Below, in pieces: positions 52,401-64,000 of a stretch of DNA of 64,000 bases. A model generated the notes under the pieces. It was given only the letters and a program-made list of their open reading frames with translations. It searched no databases and was not told where the DNA came from. Every line of letters begins with the position of its first letter. Within the stretch, counting starts at the first letter, position 1. This DNA comes from Dysidea avara (lineage: Eukaryota > Porifera > Demospongiae > Dictyoceratida > Dysideidae): NCBI RefSeq assembly GCF_963678975.1, contig NC_089276.1:5357098-5421097 (forward strand), written 5' to 3'. A program made the position numbers and the translations under genes.

Positions 52401-54477
52401 CAATGTACCGATCTAGTATTGGATCAGTGCCGATCTGGATGATTTAAGCGAAATTGGTTGAACCAATTTTCTGTAGAAGCTACCGATTTTATACCAGTCT
52501 TTCAAATCACCATGTCTTGAGACATACTAAACTTCTTCACTAAAGTATACTACCATTTCTTTGCTGAATTCCCATTGAAAACTATGAGAGGCCATCCAAA
52601 CATGCACGAGTTTACTGGTTTATTTACAGAAACTTAGTCCCTTAAACTTATCAGAGGTCCTTGGGAGAAAACAATGAATGGTGCTACACCATGAAAACAA
52701 AACAGCTTTAACTACTAAGTTTGCTACCTTTTTAGCCTTTAATATTAGTACGATAACTACTAGTACAGGACAGTACAAATACAGCTGAGTTTGGCGACTT
52801 TCGAATGTGGAGGTCACAAGTAAATAACATTGCCGAAAACTTAAAAAGAAGCACAACTGCTGTATATGTTGTGGTTTATCTGTAGCATGACAATATGGAT
52901 GTATGAAAGTGATATAAAGGTACTTGTATCAATATTTTCAAGTGTCCTGATTAACAGGTTCCACTGTATTGGTTGATAATAGTTTGTGGTAGCTAATTTT
53001 ACTGCACAAAGGTAATGACAATAGGTGATAATAGTCAGTAGTATCTTACTCATACAGTACGGTAAATGTAGGGATCATGGAGGATAGAGATGATGACAAT
53101 AGGTTGTAGTGTAGTAAAGGGAACAGGAGGGAATGTTGTAGTATTGTTAACATACAAAGTTCAGCCTGCACTGTAGGCTTGTACTGCATCCTACCATTAT
53201 GTAGTTTCTTTTTGTTGTCAGTAAGTTAATTGTCATATGTATGGCATACATGACAGGTACTATACTAATATCACATAATATGTAGTTTGCGCCTGTGTGG
53301 TAGACATAATATTATAGGTATGGACAGGTAGTACAATATGCCCACAATATAATTCACAATATGGGGCAGGTACGTACCAATAAATAATGTCTTTTGTGGT
53401 CAATCTTTTATCAAATGATGTCCACATTGTTCACACCTATGTGTTATAAGCATACACATTACCACAGTAGTTTAGCTACTGCAATTCTGCAGGTTCAGGG
53501 GTACCTGAGTGCTTCCCATGATTTTGGCAAGATGTTGGTATTAAAAATGTTACCACCATGCATGCTGCAGGGCATGAATGGCACTGATGTTTAATGCTTG
53601 GTTGTTGTGATCCCTGCACGTAGGGCAGGTACCAATGCTAGTACTATATAAAGTGTAAACGTGTTGCACACATGCAAATAGGACAGTAGTCACAGTACCT
53701 ATTGGTTGTAGCTAGGAACCATGTGTTCAGCATGCAAATTTGTTTGGTCCTTTTCTGTTTCACCTTTTTTAGCTAGAGTTTCAATTTAAGGCAGTCCATC
53801 TTTTAGGTAATCCTAAGGCTGCAGCACAAGTTGCTGTCAGATCTTCAGTGCTGGTCACTTAAAAGCCATAATAAGAGTAAGAAAATACTTAAGGTGAAAA
53901 CGATATATTAGCCTAGCCTAGCACAGTGTGTAGGAAAACCTTCTAGCAGAGTATTTATCTGAAATTTGTACAGAAGTGAGTTACGCACATGGATAATATC
54001 AATGGGCTGCAATGTACGTAACATTGGGGATTTTGTAATACAAACGATGATGTAAACTACTTCAGTTACTAATCCACAATTAAACTACTTCAGTTACCAA
54101 TCCATGTCTACAATGTAGAGGTGCTGACAGTGAGGATGTGTGTGCACATATATGAAATAGTCTAGAGCTACAAAATCTCTGCTACAACAGCCTACAAGTT
54201 CCTTGGTAGGAGCATGCATTAAAGTATTTCTGGGTGCTGATAGTCTGGGTGGTGGCCACACCATCATTGGTATTGATTCCAGTAACACTACTGTGATCAT
54301 TGTTCAACTAACAATTGACCATTGAGAATATATAATACTATAAGAACTACCAGGAGCAGATCAGTCATCACATTAGATAAAAGATGTCAGATCGGTACAA
54401 TATCGGTAGATCAGTAATGAATTTCCTACGTATCGGTATCGGTAAAGTCCAGAAAAGTTAAATTGTTGCATCTCTAA
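52390..54477. mobile_element. Possible larger hAT-like element, ends only
   Basis: TAAAGATGTACCAATGTACC on the left and GTTGCATCTCTAATA on the right are roughly inverted and resemble the ends at 50707-51337; ATCGGTA-rich sequence lies next to the right end. No transposase was seen between, only unremarkable AT-rich sequence. Confidence 0.3.
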
Positions 54478-55509
54478 TATTTAAATGCTCGGGCTTCAGC
54501 ATCATGGGATGTAGTTGTTCTGTTAAACTGTTGATATTTTATAAGTACATAGCTACAATTCTATTTTTTTTTCTTTTGGTCTTGCCAGGGCTCCAGTTAT
54601 TATTACTTTTTAATAACTTGGTGACCCTGAGACTAGAGTCCTGACCCTTTGTAATTATGTTGTACATGTGATTATCAAATTATGACATCATCATAAGATG
54701 CAAATTATATTTTCTATTAAATTTTTCAAGGATCAGCAAAAACCTTTTATGATCTGTAATTTCTGTGGTATTAGCTAAATCGAGAATAAATGTTCATGGC
54801 TATTGATCACTAAAATTTTTTTAGTCGACAACTGATTTGAAATCTCATACACCCCTGACTGAAACCTGATACAAAATCTTTGGGGTAGAATTCTAAAATC
54901 TAAAATCAAATACAACTCCGTCATCTTGCTGTAATTCTTTGTTTAGTATTTTACTAGCTTAATTATTTAATCAGGTAGCTAATAACTAGATCGTCTTCAC
55001 ATCAGAGAGCTATTACCATGTACCTAAACTAGCTACATGCTTACGATTTGGGGAAAATAGGATCGTTCGAGATTGCTATACCTCACACTATAGAGTAGAT
55101 GCTAGTATTGCGAGACTGTAGGTATTATGGGACACCTTGTTGTATTGTCATAATATTCTCGTCATTAACATTTATTCGTGTAGCAAACATACTGTGAAAA
55201 TATGGGCTATAATACATTCTCCAGTTGCAGTATGCAAAATTTATTGCGAAAATTGAGCTAGCTGAAAAATGAGATGAATTTAAAGCTGCACTGTTATACT
55301 AAGTTTTTTGGTTGTGTGAACACAATGGTAACCTGTAAATGTAAGAAATTCCATTAGTTCAAATATTTGATTAGTTGAAATTAAGCTTGCCAACCTTTGT
55401 TCGCAGCAAAGTTTACACATTGAAGGGGTGTGGCTCAGCTTAAGTATTTTACAATTTGAAGTATCATCAGTGAGGTGAAAATATTGTAAGAACTTGCTTT
55501 CTTTCCTAT
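54478..55509. other. Intergenic, nothing recognised
   Basis: One TTATTATTACTTTTTAATAA patch near 54600 could be the tail of a minus-strand LINE, but no coding part is visible. Confidence 0.35.
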
Positions 55510-55960
55510 ATTAGATGCAGTAAATTACATGTGTATGGTGTCTCATAACTACTGCAAGTGTCCCGTAATTGGCTGATTGAGCATGTCATATTTTTCTGCA
55601 TTACTTGCTACAATAAAATAGATTTTTTTCTAAATTATACCACTGCTATAGATAGATCAGTAGTGACTACATCTCAAGTGTCAATGCTTTGGGTGATTTC
55701 CTTTTGCTTTTGCAAAGGATTAAATATGTGAGTCCCATAACCCATTCAAGATCCCATGATTGGGTCATTGACCATGTCATACTCTATTTTGTGTATTATC
55801 CTGCTCAGAAGAATGATTATTGAGATTAACTACCATACATAGATATCAGGATAGGTACACTATGTGTGCCTTAAATTTGGAAGTCTGAAACTATTTCCCT
55901 TTGGAACAGCATGGATTTAAACTTTTGTGTCTCATAACTGCAGCATCTACTTTACATTGC
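55510..55960. repeat. Diverged tandem repeat, about 190-bp period
   Basis: GTCTCATAACTACTGCA, GTCCCATAACCCATTCA and GTCTCATAACTGCAGCA recur at about 55541, 55733 and 55930, each with related sequence (GATTG.GCATGTCATA) behind. Confidence 0.5.
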
Positions 55961-57849
55961 TATAATTATACCTATAGCTATAATCATGAACCACGATAGT
56001 GGGTTCATAATAGGGATCGCAGTGGAATTTTTGAAAATCCTAATAGAGCAGTCACCTAAAACCAGCCTTAGAAAGCAGACTCGAGCATAAAACAACACTC
56101 AGATGGCTAATTATCAAACACTGAACTCAGAAAAATGGTGATATAGCAGTAAAAATGGTCTAGATGAAATTTAGAAACATTCAAAAATTGCGAATTTTAC
56201 GTGAATTGTTCATATTATTATTCATAATATTATTATTATTATTCATATTATTTTGTTTCACTCGTGTACAGCCCAAGGCTTCCATTTTTTCACGATAAAA
56301 ACTACACAGCCTTACTCACTGAGTCCTTCCGCGTGTCCATGACTCATTAATTAACCCGTACTCCACAGATCGCTAACTGGCCTCCACCTGGATAAATTTC
56401 TAAGTTCTTCTTCGCCATTGCCTGCTGTTCCGTATACTGAAGAAGCTGTAGAAGAACAAAATTACGGGATCTTGTGTGCTCAGGGGTGCGTATTATTCGA
56501 CTATAGTCTTTATAACGTTAATAGATGGCAAATTGAAGTTGTGCAGCACTCTTTTACCTTACAAGATCGCCATAATAGGGTCTCTAGCGAGCTACCCGTC
56601 TTCGCTATGAGAAGCCGTTCAAGTGCGCATGCAAGGCATCCAGTTTATTCTTCCTAGCCATCACAGTGAGTGCTTTGTTTGTCCATTATAGGTGGAAGAT
56701 AAATGGTAGCGCTGATATCATGGCTGCTTTTCACACGCAAAAAAGGTTGGGTGGGGTGTTTATTACAACCCTACCTTTTAAACATATTTTGTGGTCTAAC
56801 CACATATCATCAACAACCCTCCCATATGGTATCCATATCATAAACAACTTACAGATTGTGAAGCCTGACAGTCTTATATGGGAGGATTGTGTGCTACTGT
56901 GCTTATGTCACTGTAACTAGCTACTGTGTACTGATTCTAGCACATTCTCCGATCAGCTAGTGACATTGACAGTTGCAAACATTTAGCTATGACCACATGC
57001 TAACCAGACTTTGCTGACTATACCTATGGTGTTCCACTTTGTGACACACTGTTGCTAGCAGGCTACACCTAGGCTTTCCAGGGCGAGAGCCAGTCTTAAG
57101 TCCTGGCAATTGGAACTCAATATGCCAGTTTAAAATACTCCTGCATGGGTAATGACTGCCAAATCCCTGGTAATCATGTAAGACTGGCTACGCCACTGGC
57201 CACTGGTAGTGACATTGTGATTTGTACATGCAGACACCGGCATAGGAAGACTTTTCGGCCAAGCCTAGCCATCTCCTATTTAGCTTGATTAATACCAACT
57301 CACAAGGTTGCTGCTGTATTCAGCCCTGTTCATATGTGCATTTGTACAAAGGTGTTGTAAAGTGTCATCACTACAATAATAGCACTACAGCTACAATGTA
57401 TAGCTATCTCTTCACTACCTATTCTGCTAGACAACTCCACTATAATGCACGTGGTTGATGTATGCATCGTTATATCACGTGAAAATTTGTCTCCTTTTTT
57501 GAAAAAAATTGGACTCTACAGGAATTATAACACTAACAGTTACCATTCTTATAACTTGTATCATAGAGTTTCATTCTTGTCTTTCTGTTAGAATAAACAC
57601 CTAAAACATCTTGTTCTTCTTCAAGTCTCCTGTGCTGTCATCAACACTGTCTCCTGTATGATAGGTGCACAATCAGTAATTCTTCTGACAGGTAGGTAGC
57701 TCATATAGCAGTGTGTTTTCAGCAATGGCACAAAGTGTGACGATGATGGCTCCAACACTGAGTATAGACTAGGAATTAATGTATCCTGCCTTATATTTTG
57801 TGTGTGTACAGATCAGAATGAAAATACAGTCTTTATCATAGATTACAAA
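55961..57849. other. Intergenic, no confirmed feature
   Basis: A dispersed-motif copy (CCTAATAGAGCAGTCACC) lies at 56038-56055 and an (ATT)n patch at 56212-56250. Open frames at 56418-56657 and 56666-56920 lie close together on the plus strand but show no domain and no clear splice context. Confidence 0.4.
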
Positions 57850-58193
57850 ATTGATATTGCATTAACATATCTAATGAGTTGGCCTTTTAAACTAAGGAAT
57901 CTCTGTTAGCTTACTACACTAATGTGTCAATTAACTTATAATCCGTAAATGGATTTGGAATAAAGTACACAAACTAGACATATTAAAAATTTCACTGGGA
58001 TGGTAATGTAAACCACCAATCCCTATTTTGACTCTCTATAAATACAAAATTAATAATGCATTAAGATATCTATTTATTGAGTTAACCTTTTAAACTGAGG
58101 AATCTCTGTTAACTTACTACACTAATGTGCCAATTAACTTATAATCCATAAATGGATTTGGAAAAAAGTACACAAGCTAGACATATTAAAAAT
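57850..58193. repeat. Direct duplication, about 200-bp period
   Basis: About 143 bp (from ATTGATATTGCATTAACATA to CTAGACATATTAAAAATTT) is repeated at about 57850-57992 and 58049-58195. The first copy ends in a short remnant of the fold-back element that is complete in the second. Confidence 0.8.
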
Positions 58194-58427
58194 TTAAAAT
58201 AAGAAATAGGGATCGCTGAAAAAAGCCACAAAACAAGAAGGGATCGCTGGGGGTGGTAATGTAAACCACAAATCCCTATTTTGACTCTATAAATGCTCCA
58301 TTTGAGTTATTATAAAGATGTGAAAATAGGGATTTGTGGTTTACATTACCACCCCAGCGATCCCTTCTTGTTTCATGGCTTTTTTCAGTGATCCCTATTT
58401 CTTATTTTAAATTTTTAATATGTCTAG
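58177..58427. mobile_element. Fold-back MITE family B, copy 1
   Basis: Arms of about 115 bp invert almost perfectly (CTAGACATATTAAAAATTTA at the left, TAAATTTTTAATATGTCTAG at the right), with ATAGGGATC / GATCCCTA inside. 251 bp. Confidence 0.9.
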
Positions 58428-58433
58428 TTTATA

Positions 58434-59056
58434 TGTGACCCAGTCTGGGAAAACTGGTCTTATCGCCTATTTCAAAGTATTGAGAAATGCTGGTTTTAAG
58501 TATTTAGTGTGTTGTAATGGTTGAAGCTATGTGTACCGAATTTTCACACATTTTACATCAATTCCTTACCATCGAGAGCATCCACTGTGCAAGTAGCCAA
58601 CACCTAAGTTTCTTGCCATTTTTTAAACCGAAGTTGACTGTATCAGGTGAGCTGCAAAAGAGGTGGGAGGCGGGGGGGCCTGGGAGGCGGGCAAGATGGT
58701 GTTCAAAAATTGAAAAAAGGAAGGTGTAGGGATAAATTAGGCCAAGTTTTGGGCCATTCAGGTCTCAAAATTGGCTAAAATGAAAGGAAATTCACAGCAG
58801 AGGTACTTATTCAACACCACAGAGCTGTACAGCCACATACATTCATCCCCAGGCTGACCAGAGCTCAATTAAGGACACACCGCACATACAGATTGCCACT
58901 GGGCTTGGGAAAAGCAGCCAGCAAAACCAGACCACTCAAGTCTAGCTGATTTTGATTGTGGAATTAGATAGTTTATTCATGTAGCTTTGTGTCCTGGGTG
59001 AAAAATTGAATCTGCTGACATGGGCGATAAAACCAGTTTTCTCAGACTGGGTTACA
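58434..59056. mobile_element. MITE family A, copy 2
   Basis: Same ends and interior as 6256-6897 (TGTGACCCAGTCTG ... CAGACTGGGTTACA), flanked by TA. It starts 6 bp after the fold-back element. Confidence 0.85.
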
Positions 59057-59149
59057 TATGCTATTTTAACAGCTAGCTATATGTTATTAATTTTAGCTAG
59101 CTATAGATGCAGAGCTATATGTTCGAGGTAGATAGCAGGGATTTATCCG

Positions 59150-60010
59150 CACTTTGTGCTCTATTTATCAGCAGGGTGGAAGAATAATGTGCCAAGTATG
59201 CAGTTTTCAACAGATCTACCCCAGGGTGAATACCCTGTGTTTTGACATTTAGTAGAGAGGATAAGGAAGTACAGAAAGCAAAAAAAGGGACAAATTGAAG
59301 ATATTAATGCTATAACAATTGTGAAATATCATCTTGGAATTTACATTACCAAGTTGGACGTTGTTGAAAAGGAGTCTAAGAACAAGAAACAGAAGATGAG
59401 CAATGGTGAGGACTCCCAAGTCAGGCTTGAATCATGAAGGAGATAGCAGCAGTAAAGATGTTGACACGAAGTGTGATGGTGATTATGTGGTGGTAGAAGA
59501 TGCAAGATTGATGGCTACTGATGAGATAAATGGATTCATATTTTCAACATTTCCCTCAATAAATCTGACTATGAAGCTATTTGTAATGGTCACAGACTTA
59601 CCGACATGGATAACAATGATTTTAGCGAATCAGTTCCCTTCATCTGTTGGGGTTTGATTCAACTCTTAAACAGCGAAATGGGTTGACAATTACATCCAAA
59701 TATTTTTCTGTCATGGTTGTCATTGGATTACTTCAAGTACAGTAGGATGCAGATTGCAGAGAAGGGGTTGTCAACATATTTGATTTGCTATTCGACAATG
59801 TTGATGATACACTGAAGACAGCTGTGTCAGAAATATTTTCTTATATCAGGTTAAGTTTCAAGATAGCCTCTACAGTCTGGTAGACGTGATTGTGGCTTAT
59901 TTACTGTAGCATATGCCACAGCACTAGCATTTACCCAAGATTATGTAAATTTGCAGGCATCTATGATTCCTGCTGCTCTATAGCCATTAACAACAAGCCG
60001 GGTTCAGATG
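59150..60010 (+). pseudogene. Ulp1-like cysteine protease, decayed (copy 2)
   Basis: Plus strand, shifting frames: GVVNIFDLLFDNVDDTLKTA, then QSGRRDCGLFTVAYATALAF with the catalytic Gln region and Cys (codon 59891-59893). This is the C-terminal half of Ulp1/C48-like proteases found in transposons. The His part is not clear; a 255-bp frame at 59403-59657 may be its N-terminal part. It faces the pogo-like remnant that follows on the other strand. Confidence 0.65.
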
Positions 60011-60059
60011 ATCAACAAGGTGTTGATAACACTTCACCATCCATTGGACTGATAATGGT

Positions 60060-61110
60060 TTCATGATGGTTATTCATAAGTCCACTTTTTCCTTGACACC
60101 CTGTTCCAGCTGTCTCTTTTCCATACCATTCTTGAAATCTAGCCTTCATAAACTGTCTTACAGCCTCAAGTCAGGTGGCTGTAGCCTATCTGTACAATTG
60201 TTGGGACTGTCACATGCAAGATGTTGTGATCTTTCAGCATTTGCAAAATGTTAGGAGTGCAGTGCCTTTTGAAAACATCAAAGATAGCTAAAGCTGGATA
60301 GCTTGAATCAAGCATGTGTCTTCTCCACATATGGAAAGATGAAATGATGATCAAGCACAAATAATCTATTGTTGTGTTCCCAATGGTAAATCCAGTTAGA
60401 GGATGGTACAAACTTCTTGGCGGTATGGTCCCAATTGATGACTAATTCCGGTAGAATTTCCTCCATTGTATATAACCATTTATAACCATTGATTTGATTT
60501 CAATATTCTCTTTATTTCTTCAGAATTGTGGGGTATGATCTTTGCTTTGGAGTTTGTCCTCCTCTTTGTAAAACCCATTCTACCTAAGACTTGCTGTACC
60601 CCCCCCCGAGTCAGATTCAATTGCAAATCATCAAGTGTTGATTTACTATGCCTCAACAAGATCCCTCTTGCAACTCCAACTGCAAGGCGTGATTCTCTGG
60701 ACCTCATAGCTATGATTTACCTCTGCAAATACATGTCCAGTTTCTCTCTGAGCAAGGAAGTCTGCCTCATTTTTTAACCAGGCAGTTCTTTGACTTCTGC
60801 TGCAGTTATATCCTCATCTGCTTGAGCCTAGGCTTTAGCCTCCTGACACTTTTCTCAGTACTCCTTTTCATAAGGCTTCTTCCAGTGCTATCTTAATTTC
60901 AAGCCTTGGTCTTAAAAATGTTTCACGGTTGTAGCTACACCATGCAAACTGGCATATTTTCCTATTTTCGCCCACTCAGTTTCATCCACTATAATTATGT
61001 ATGACTTCTTTTGGGTTCCTTTCCATGTATGGTCCTCACCTGTTTATTAGCTGCAATTATAATTTGCAGGGGTGCAACAGCAGCCAAGTTGCCTTTTGGG
61101 TCAGTGAGCA
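60060..61110 (-). pseudogene. Pogo/CENP-B-like DDE transposase, decayed (copy 2)
   Basis: Minus strand. LAVGVARGILLRHSKSTL and LTRGGVQQVLGRMGFTKRRT (60700-60540) is the second DNA-binding half; FHMWRRHMLDSSYPALAIFD and VFKRHCTPNILQMLKDHNIL (about 60330-60210) contains the second catalytic Asp region; VRQFMKARFQEWYGKE follows near 60100. Same family as the copy at 30740. The first catalytic Asp region (NWDQT) is missing or unrecognisable. Confidence 0.78.
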
Positions 61111-62365
61111 CACAATTCTTATTCATCTTAAAATACTGTTGCAGAGACATCTAGATTGAACTAGCAGCTGGAAAAGATAGTTAACCACTTAAATGATCTT
61201 TGCACTACAAATCTGTTTCACATTATGTGTGGACTGAAAAATCATTAAATTTTGTGGATGTTGTTTGTAACATGAAATCAATGAAAATTATTATCCCACG
61301 AAAATTTCTTGGCCTATGGTAGACTGATTTGATTTTCAAATTTTTCCTCAAGTCAGTCAGCAATGCCGTTCCCTGGCTGAGGAACCAAAACACAGCATAT
61401 CAAGACATTTGTATTGCATGGAGGAAATATTGAATCCTTACAAATTCTTGAGATTATGGTAGCATTATGTAATATAAATGATAAACTTCAGAAATGAAAA
61501 TGGGGTCTCTCAGCTGTCTAGGGTTTCAAGCCATAGGCTTTTATAAGTGGATGATGGTATCACAACAACTAATATATTGCAATCAAGGTACTTCAGGCTC
61601 TAGGTGATCCATGCCTAAGCCTGTATCTTCCATGTCAACGTCAAGTGATTACCTGCAATCACGTGATTTTTCTACACTAGCGTTCTCAGGTGAGCAGAAA
61701 GGCTGACAACCCTAAGTTTGCATTCAGATTCCCCTTACAATTCATATTTCAACCTGCTGAAGAGTATAAAGACGTACTGTTGAGCACTTATGAAATAACC
61801 AGCTATAATGATCTTGCTGAGCTCCTTGGAGAGAAATGGTATCTGCAAATTGTAAATGATTATGATGACTTCTCACGTGTATTGTTAGAAACAATTCAGT
61901 TTCATGCTGTTGACCCTAAGCCACTGTTGGACTTTAGTGCACATGGTGTGATTCCAAGTTAAAATCATACTATGCAAAATTCTGCGGTAGTATTCCCTGA
62001 GAACATCCATTCCTACATGTCAGTTTATTGTTTCCATGCAATCCACAATTTCTGCATTTAACTTGGCGTTTGCTTCTTTCAGTATCCCTAGATTTTAAAT
62101 ACTCTAATTTGTTTGTTTCTGTAGAATTTGTACTAGACTTGACTCCTTATCAAATGGTACGGTAGTACTGTTTAAGTAGGGATCTCCCAAAAATGATACA
62201 TGTCGCCTAAAATTCCACCTTCAAAAATCATCCTAGAGTCATCTTACACGATGAAAATCACCTTTATGGAATAATATTAGTCCATCTAACATTAAAAACA
62301 AGAAAACACTAATAGGCGGTCAGATATAGAATTTTTAAAAATCACTAAAACTTGGATTTTAGACT
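61111..62365. other. No recognised gene; one unassigned open frame
   Basis: A 90-codon frame at 61690-61962 (plus) has ordinary amino-acid composition (FAFRFPLQFIFQPAEEYKDV) but no recognised family. It may be part of the decayed element to its left or a lone exon. Confidence 0.3.
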
Positions 62366-62402
62366 GCCAGCCAGCCGGCCGGCCCGCCCACCCGCCCGCC
62401 CT
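62366..62402. repeat. GC-rich simple repeat
   Basis: CCAGCCAGCCGGCC, then CCGCCCACCCGCCC; striking against the AT-rich background. Confidence 0.85.
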
Positions 62403-62830
62403 AGAGGCCAAGCAAAGCAGCCCACGGCCACCATTTTATGCTACAATAACAAACTTGCGGCATCTAAATATGCTGCTCAAGGAAAGTGTTGATAGGGAAA
62501 ATTCCTCGATATGGTTTCATTGTAACAAGAGGAAGACGGTGAGCCTGATTGAAGAAAAAAGGAAAGACAAGGAGTAGAGGGCACAAACTCGTAGGAACCC
62601 CAAAAGGCACATCCAACTGGTGAACTTATTTAAGCGCTTATGCACCTGTAACTTCACGATAGGTTTAATGCCACGCCTATTAATCAATCTTGGTTGATTA
62701 ATAACTTTTGAGCACCAAGACTGCATCTCTTAACAATCTATGACAATGACACACCCCATTATTATTGGCCTAGATGTATTCGTAATGCTAGCACAACGAA
62801 AATATGAAGTAGTGGCACACCCCCTGGCTG

Positions 62831-62873
62831 ACTCGAGATACTCTAATACAGCAGTCACCCTAATAGAACAGTC
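62831..62873 (+). repeat. Dispersed motif, two tandem copies
   Basis: CGAGATACTCTAATACAGCA followed by CCTAATAGAACAGTCAC, just upstream of a fold-back element. Confidence 0.75.
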
Positions 62874-62913
62874 ACATGTGTATAGCTGTATGCTATTACA
62901 AAAAACCAAACAA

Positions 62914-63187
62914 ACTAGTATATTAAAAATTATTAATTTAGAAATTAAGTAGGGATCCAAGTGATAAAAAGTAGTGAAACAAGAGATGAATGATGGTATT
63001 ACAGCATAGCTCGGTGGGAAAATCCCTACTTTGGAATTGAACAAAATGATTAATTGTTATAATATGCCAACATAGGGATTTTCCCACCGAGCTATGTTGT
63101 AATACCATCATTCATTTCTTGTTTCACTACATTGTATCACTCGGATCCCTACTTCATTTTTAAATTAATAATTTTTAATATACTAGT
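62914..63187. mobile_element. Fold-back MITE family B, copy 2 (related)
   Basis: ACTAGTATATTAAAAATTAT at the left and ATAATTTTTAATATACTAGT at the right; arms of about 117 bp with TAGGGATCC / GGATCCCTA inside. It shares end style, internal AGGGATC and size with the element at 58177 but is clearly diverged. Confidence 0.88.
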
Positions 63188-63199
63188 GATGGGAAGTAG

Positions 63200-64000
63200 A
63201 CCTGAAATAATCTTTTGTCACATTCTCATTGTATTGTCAAATCCCTGTTGTGTAAGCTGTAGTATTGAGCCATGCTACTCCATGAATTCGTGCATTGATT
63301 CATCATGTAGTGTAAGTAAAGAGTCACATGCTTTAGTGGGATTTAGTTTGATAAACTTGTCAACAATTTGTCTGGACCTGAACTCAAAGAAAGTTTGATG
63401 CTTACATTCACAATGTTTTGAGGTCTAGCTGAACATATAGTTTATCATTATCAAGCCATAAATCTTTAATTTCTTCTTTTTTTTCTAAATATGGAAAGTG
63501 ATCAGCTATTTTAAACTTTTGAATAAAAGCAATTTCTGGCCCACTTAAAGTACAACTTTTCAGAAATTTTTCAATGTACGTGAAAAGAAAATCCAGGTAT
63601 ACCGATGACCTTTAATGCAGCTTCATATGTTGAGAGATTAGTGAGTCCCTCGATGCTTTTAAGATGTGTGATTCATTCACCCGGTCAAGTACTCATAAGT
63701 CTCCAATTAACACATCAATCAGAATATCAGTTACACGCAGCAACATGTGCAAATTATCAACAACATTCTTCAAAGGAATTTTGGAAGGAGGGGAAGATGT
63801 GAAAAATAATTACTTGCCACACTGTGTTCCTAGTTTATTGTTTTCTTCAATAGTGTGTGCACCAGATTCAGGTTCTAATATTGACCACTTTATACTAGAA
63901 TTGTGGCATTCTAAGGCAGAGCACTTGCACAAGATACAAATATAATTAGCACTATCAGTGCCAGTTATAGTAGCTAAATCTTCCAGTCTCCTTCAAGCTA
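63200..64000 (-). pseudogene. Decayed coding region with Cys cluster, family unknown
   Basis: Read from the right edge on the minus strand: DLATITGTDSANYICILCKC, a following CHNSSIKWSILEP, then after a stop a segment PLKNVVDNLHMLLRVTDILI, later a LIKL-type helix region. C-x2-C-x-C...C-H spacing suggests metal binding. The G-x-x-x-A-N-Y-x-C-x-x-C-K pattern recalls proteins of repetitive elements in invertebrate genomes, but I cannot name the family. It runs off the window. Confidence 0.4.

Overview
This is AT-rich, intron-rich animal DNA. The combination of a long Ig/fibronectin-III surface protein built from one-domain-per-exon units, several classes of LINE, a BEL/Pao retrotransposon, P-element-, pogo- and hAT-type DNA transposon remnants and dense inverted-repeat elements points to an invertebrate metazoan. 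A demosponge is my best guess, by inference only; no species marker is visible. Almost every single-frame open stretch is an exon, a transposon remnant or chance.

The main gene runs left to right from 4557 to at least 33740. I assembled 16 exons by hand from splice sites and reading phase: a signal-peptide exon, three Ig-like exons, seven single-exon FN3 domains, one FN3 domain split over two exons, and a terminal three-exon domain that resembles the membrane-proximal domain of receptor tyrosine phosphatases. All 16 join in one frame (3,922 nt, 1,307 codons plus one base). FN3 exons 5-6-7 and 8-9-10 look like a three-exon duplication. No transmembrane or cytoplasmic enzyme domain was found convincingly before a second, related signal-peptide exon at 39635-39689, which suggests a tandem paralogue whose remaining exons I could not identify.

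The introns and flanks are filled with mobile DNA. 1-4533: P-element-like transposase fragment, a long-TIR element with an 11-bp target duplication and a 5'-truncated LINE ending 23 bp before the start codon of the receptor gene. 4624-9654: MITEs and a LINE relic. 11313-17548: a tRNA-derived SINE and a minus-strand LINE split by a 3.2-kb fold-back element with a 4-bp target duplication. 18498-22912: a 2.9-kb minisatellite with a 183-bp higher-order repeat and a 321-bp near-perfect hairpin ending 28 bp before an exon. 26993-28520: a hAT-like MITE with an 8-bp target duplication. 29190-33700: a 4.2-kb element holding a decayed pogo/CENP-B-like transposase facing a decayed Ulp1-like protease.

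33741-64000 holds more MITEs, LINE relics, a BEL/Pao element (44641-50692) with unequal LTRs, a retroelement relic with the CCHC plus PD-type nuclease signature of R2/NeSL-type LINEs, and a second copy of the pogo-like/Ulp1-like pair (about 59150-61110) in the opposite orientation but with the same tail-to-tail layout. That repeated pairing is the best candidate here for an undescribed two-gene transposon. A second candidate is the short dispersed motif ACTCTAATAGAGCAGTCA, present at about a dozen sites, some of them inside different transposons.
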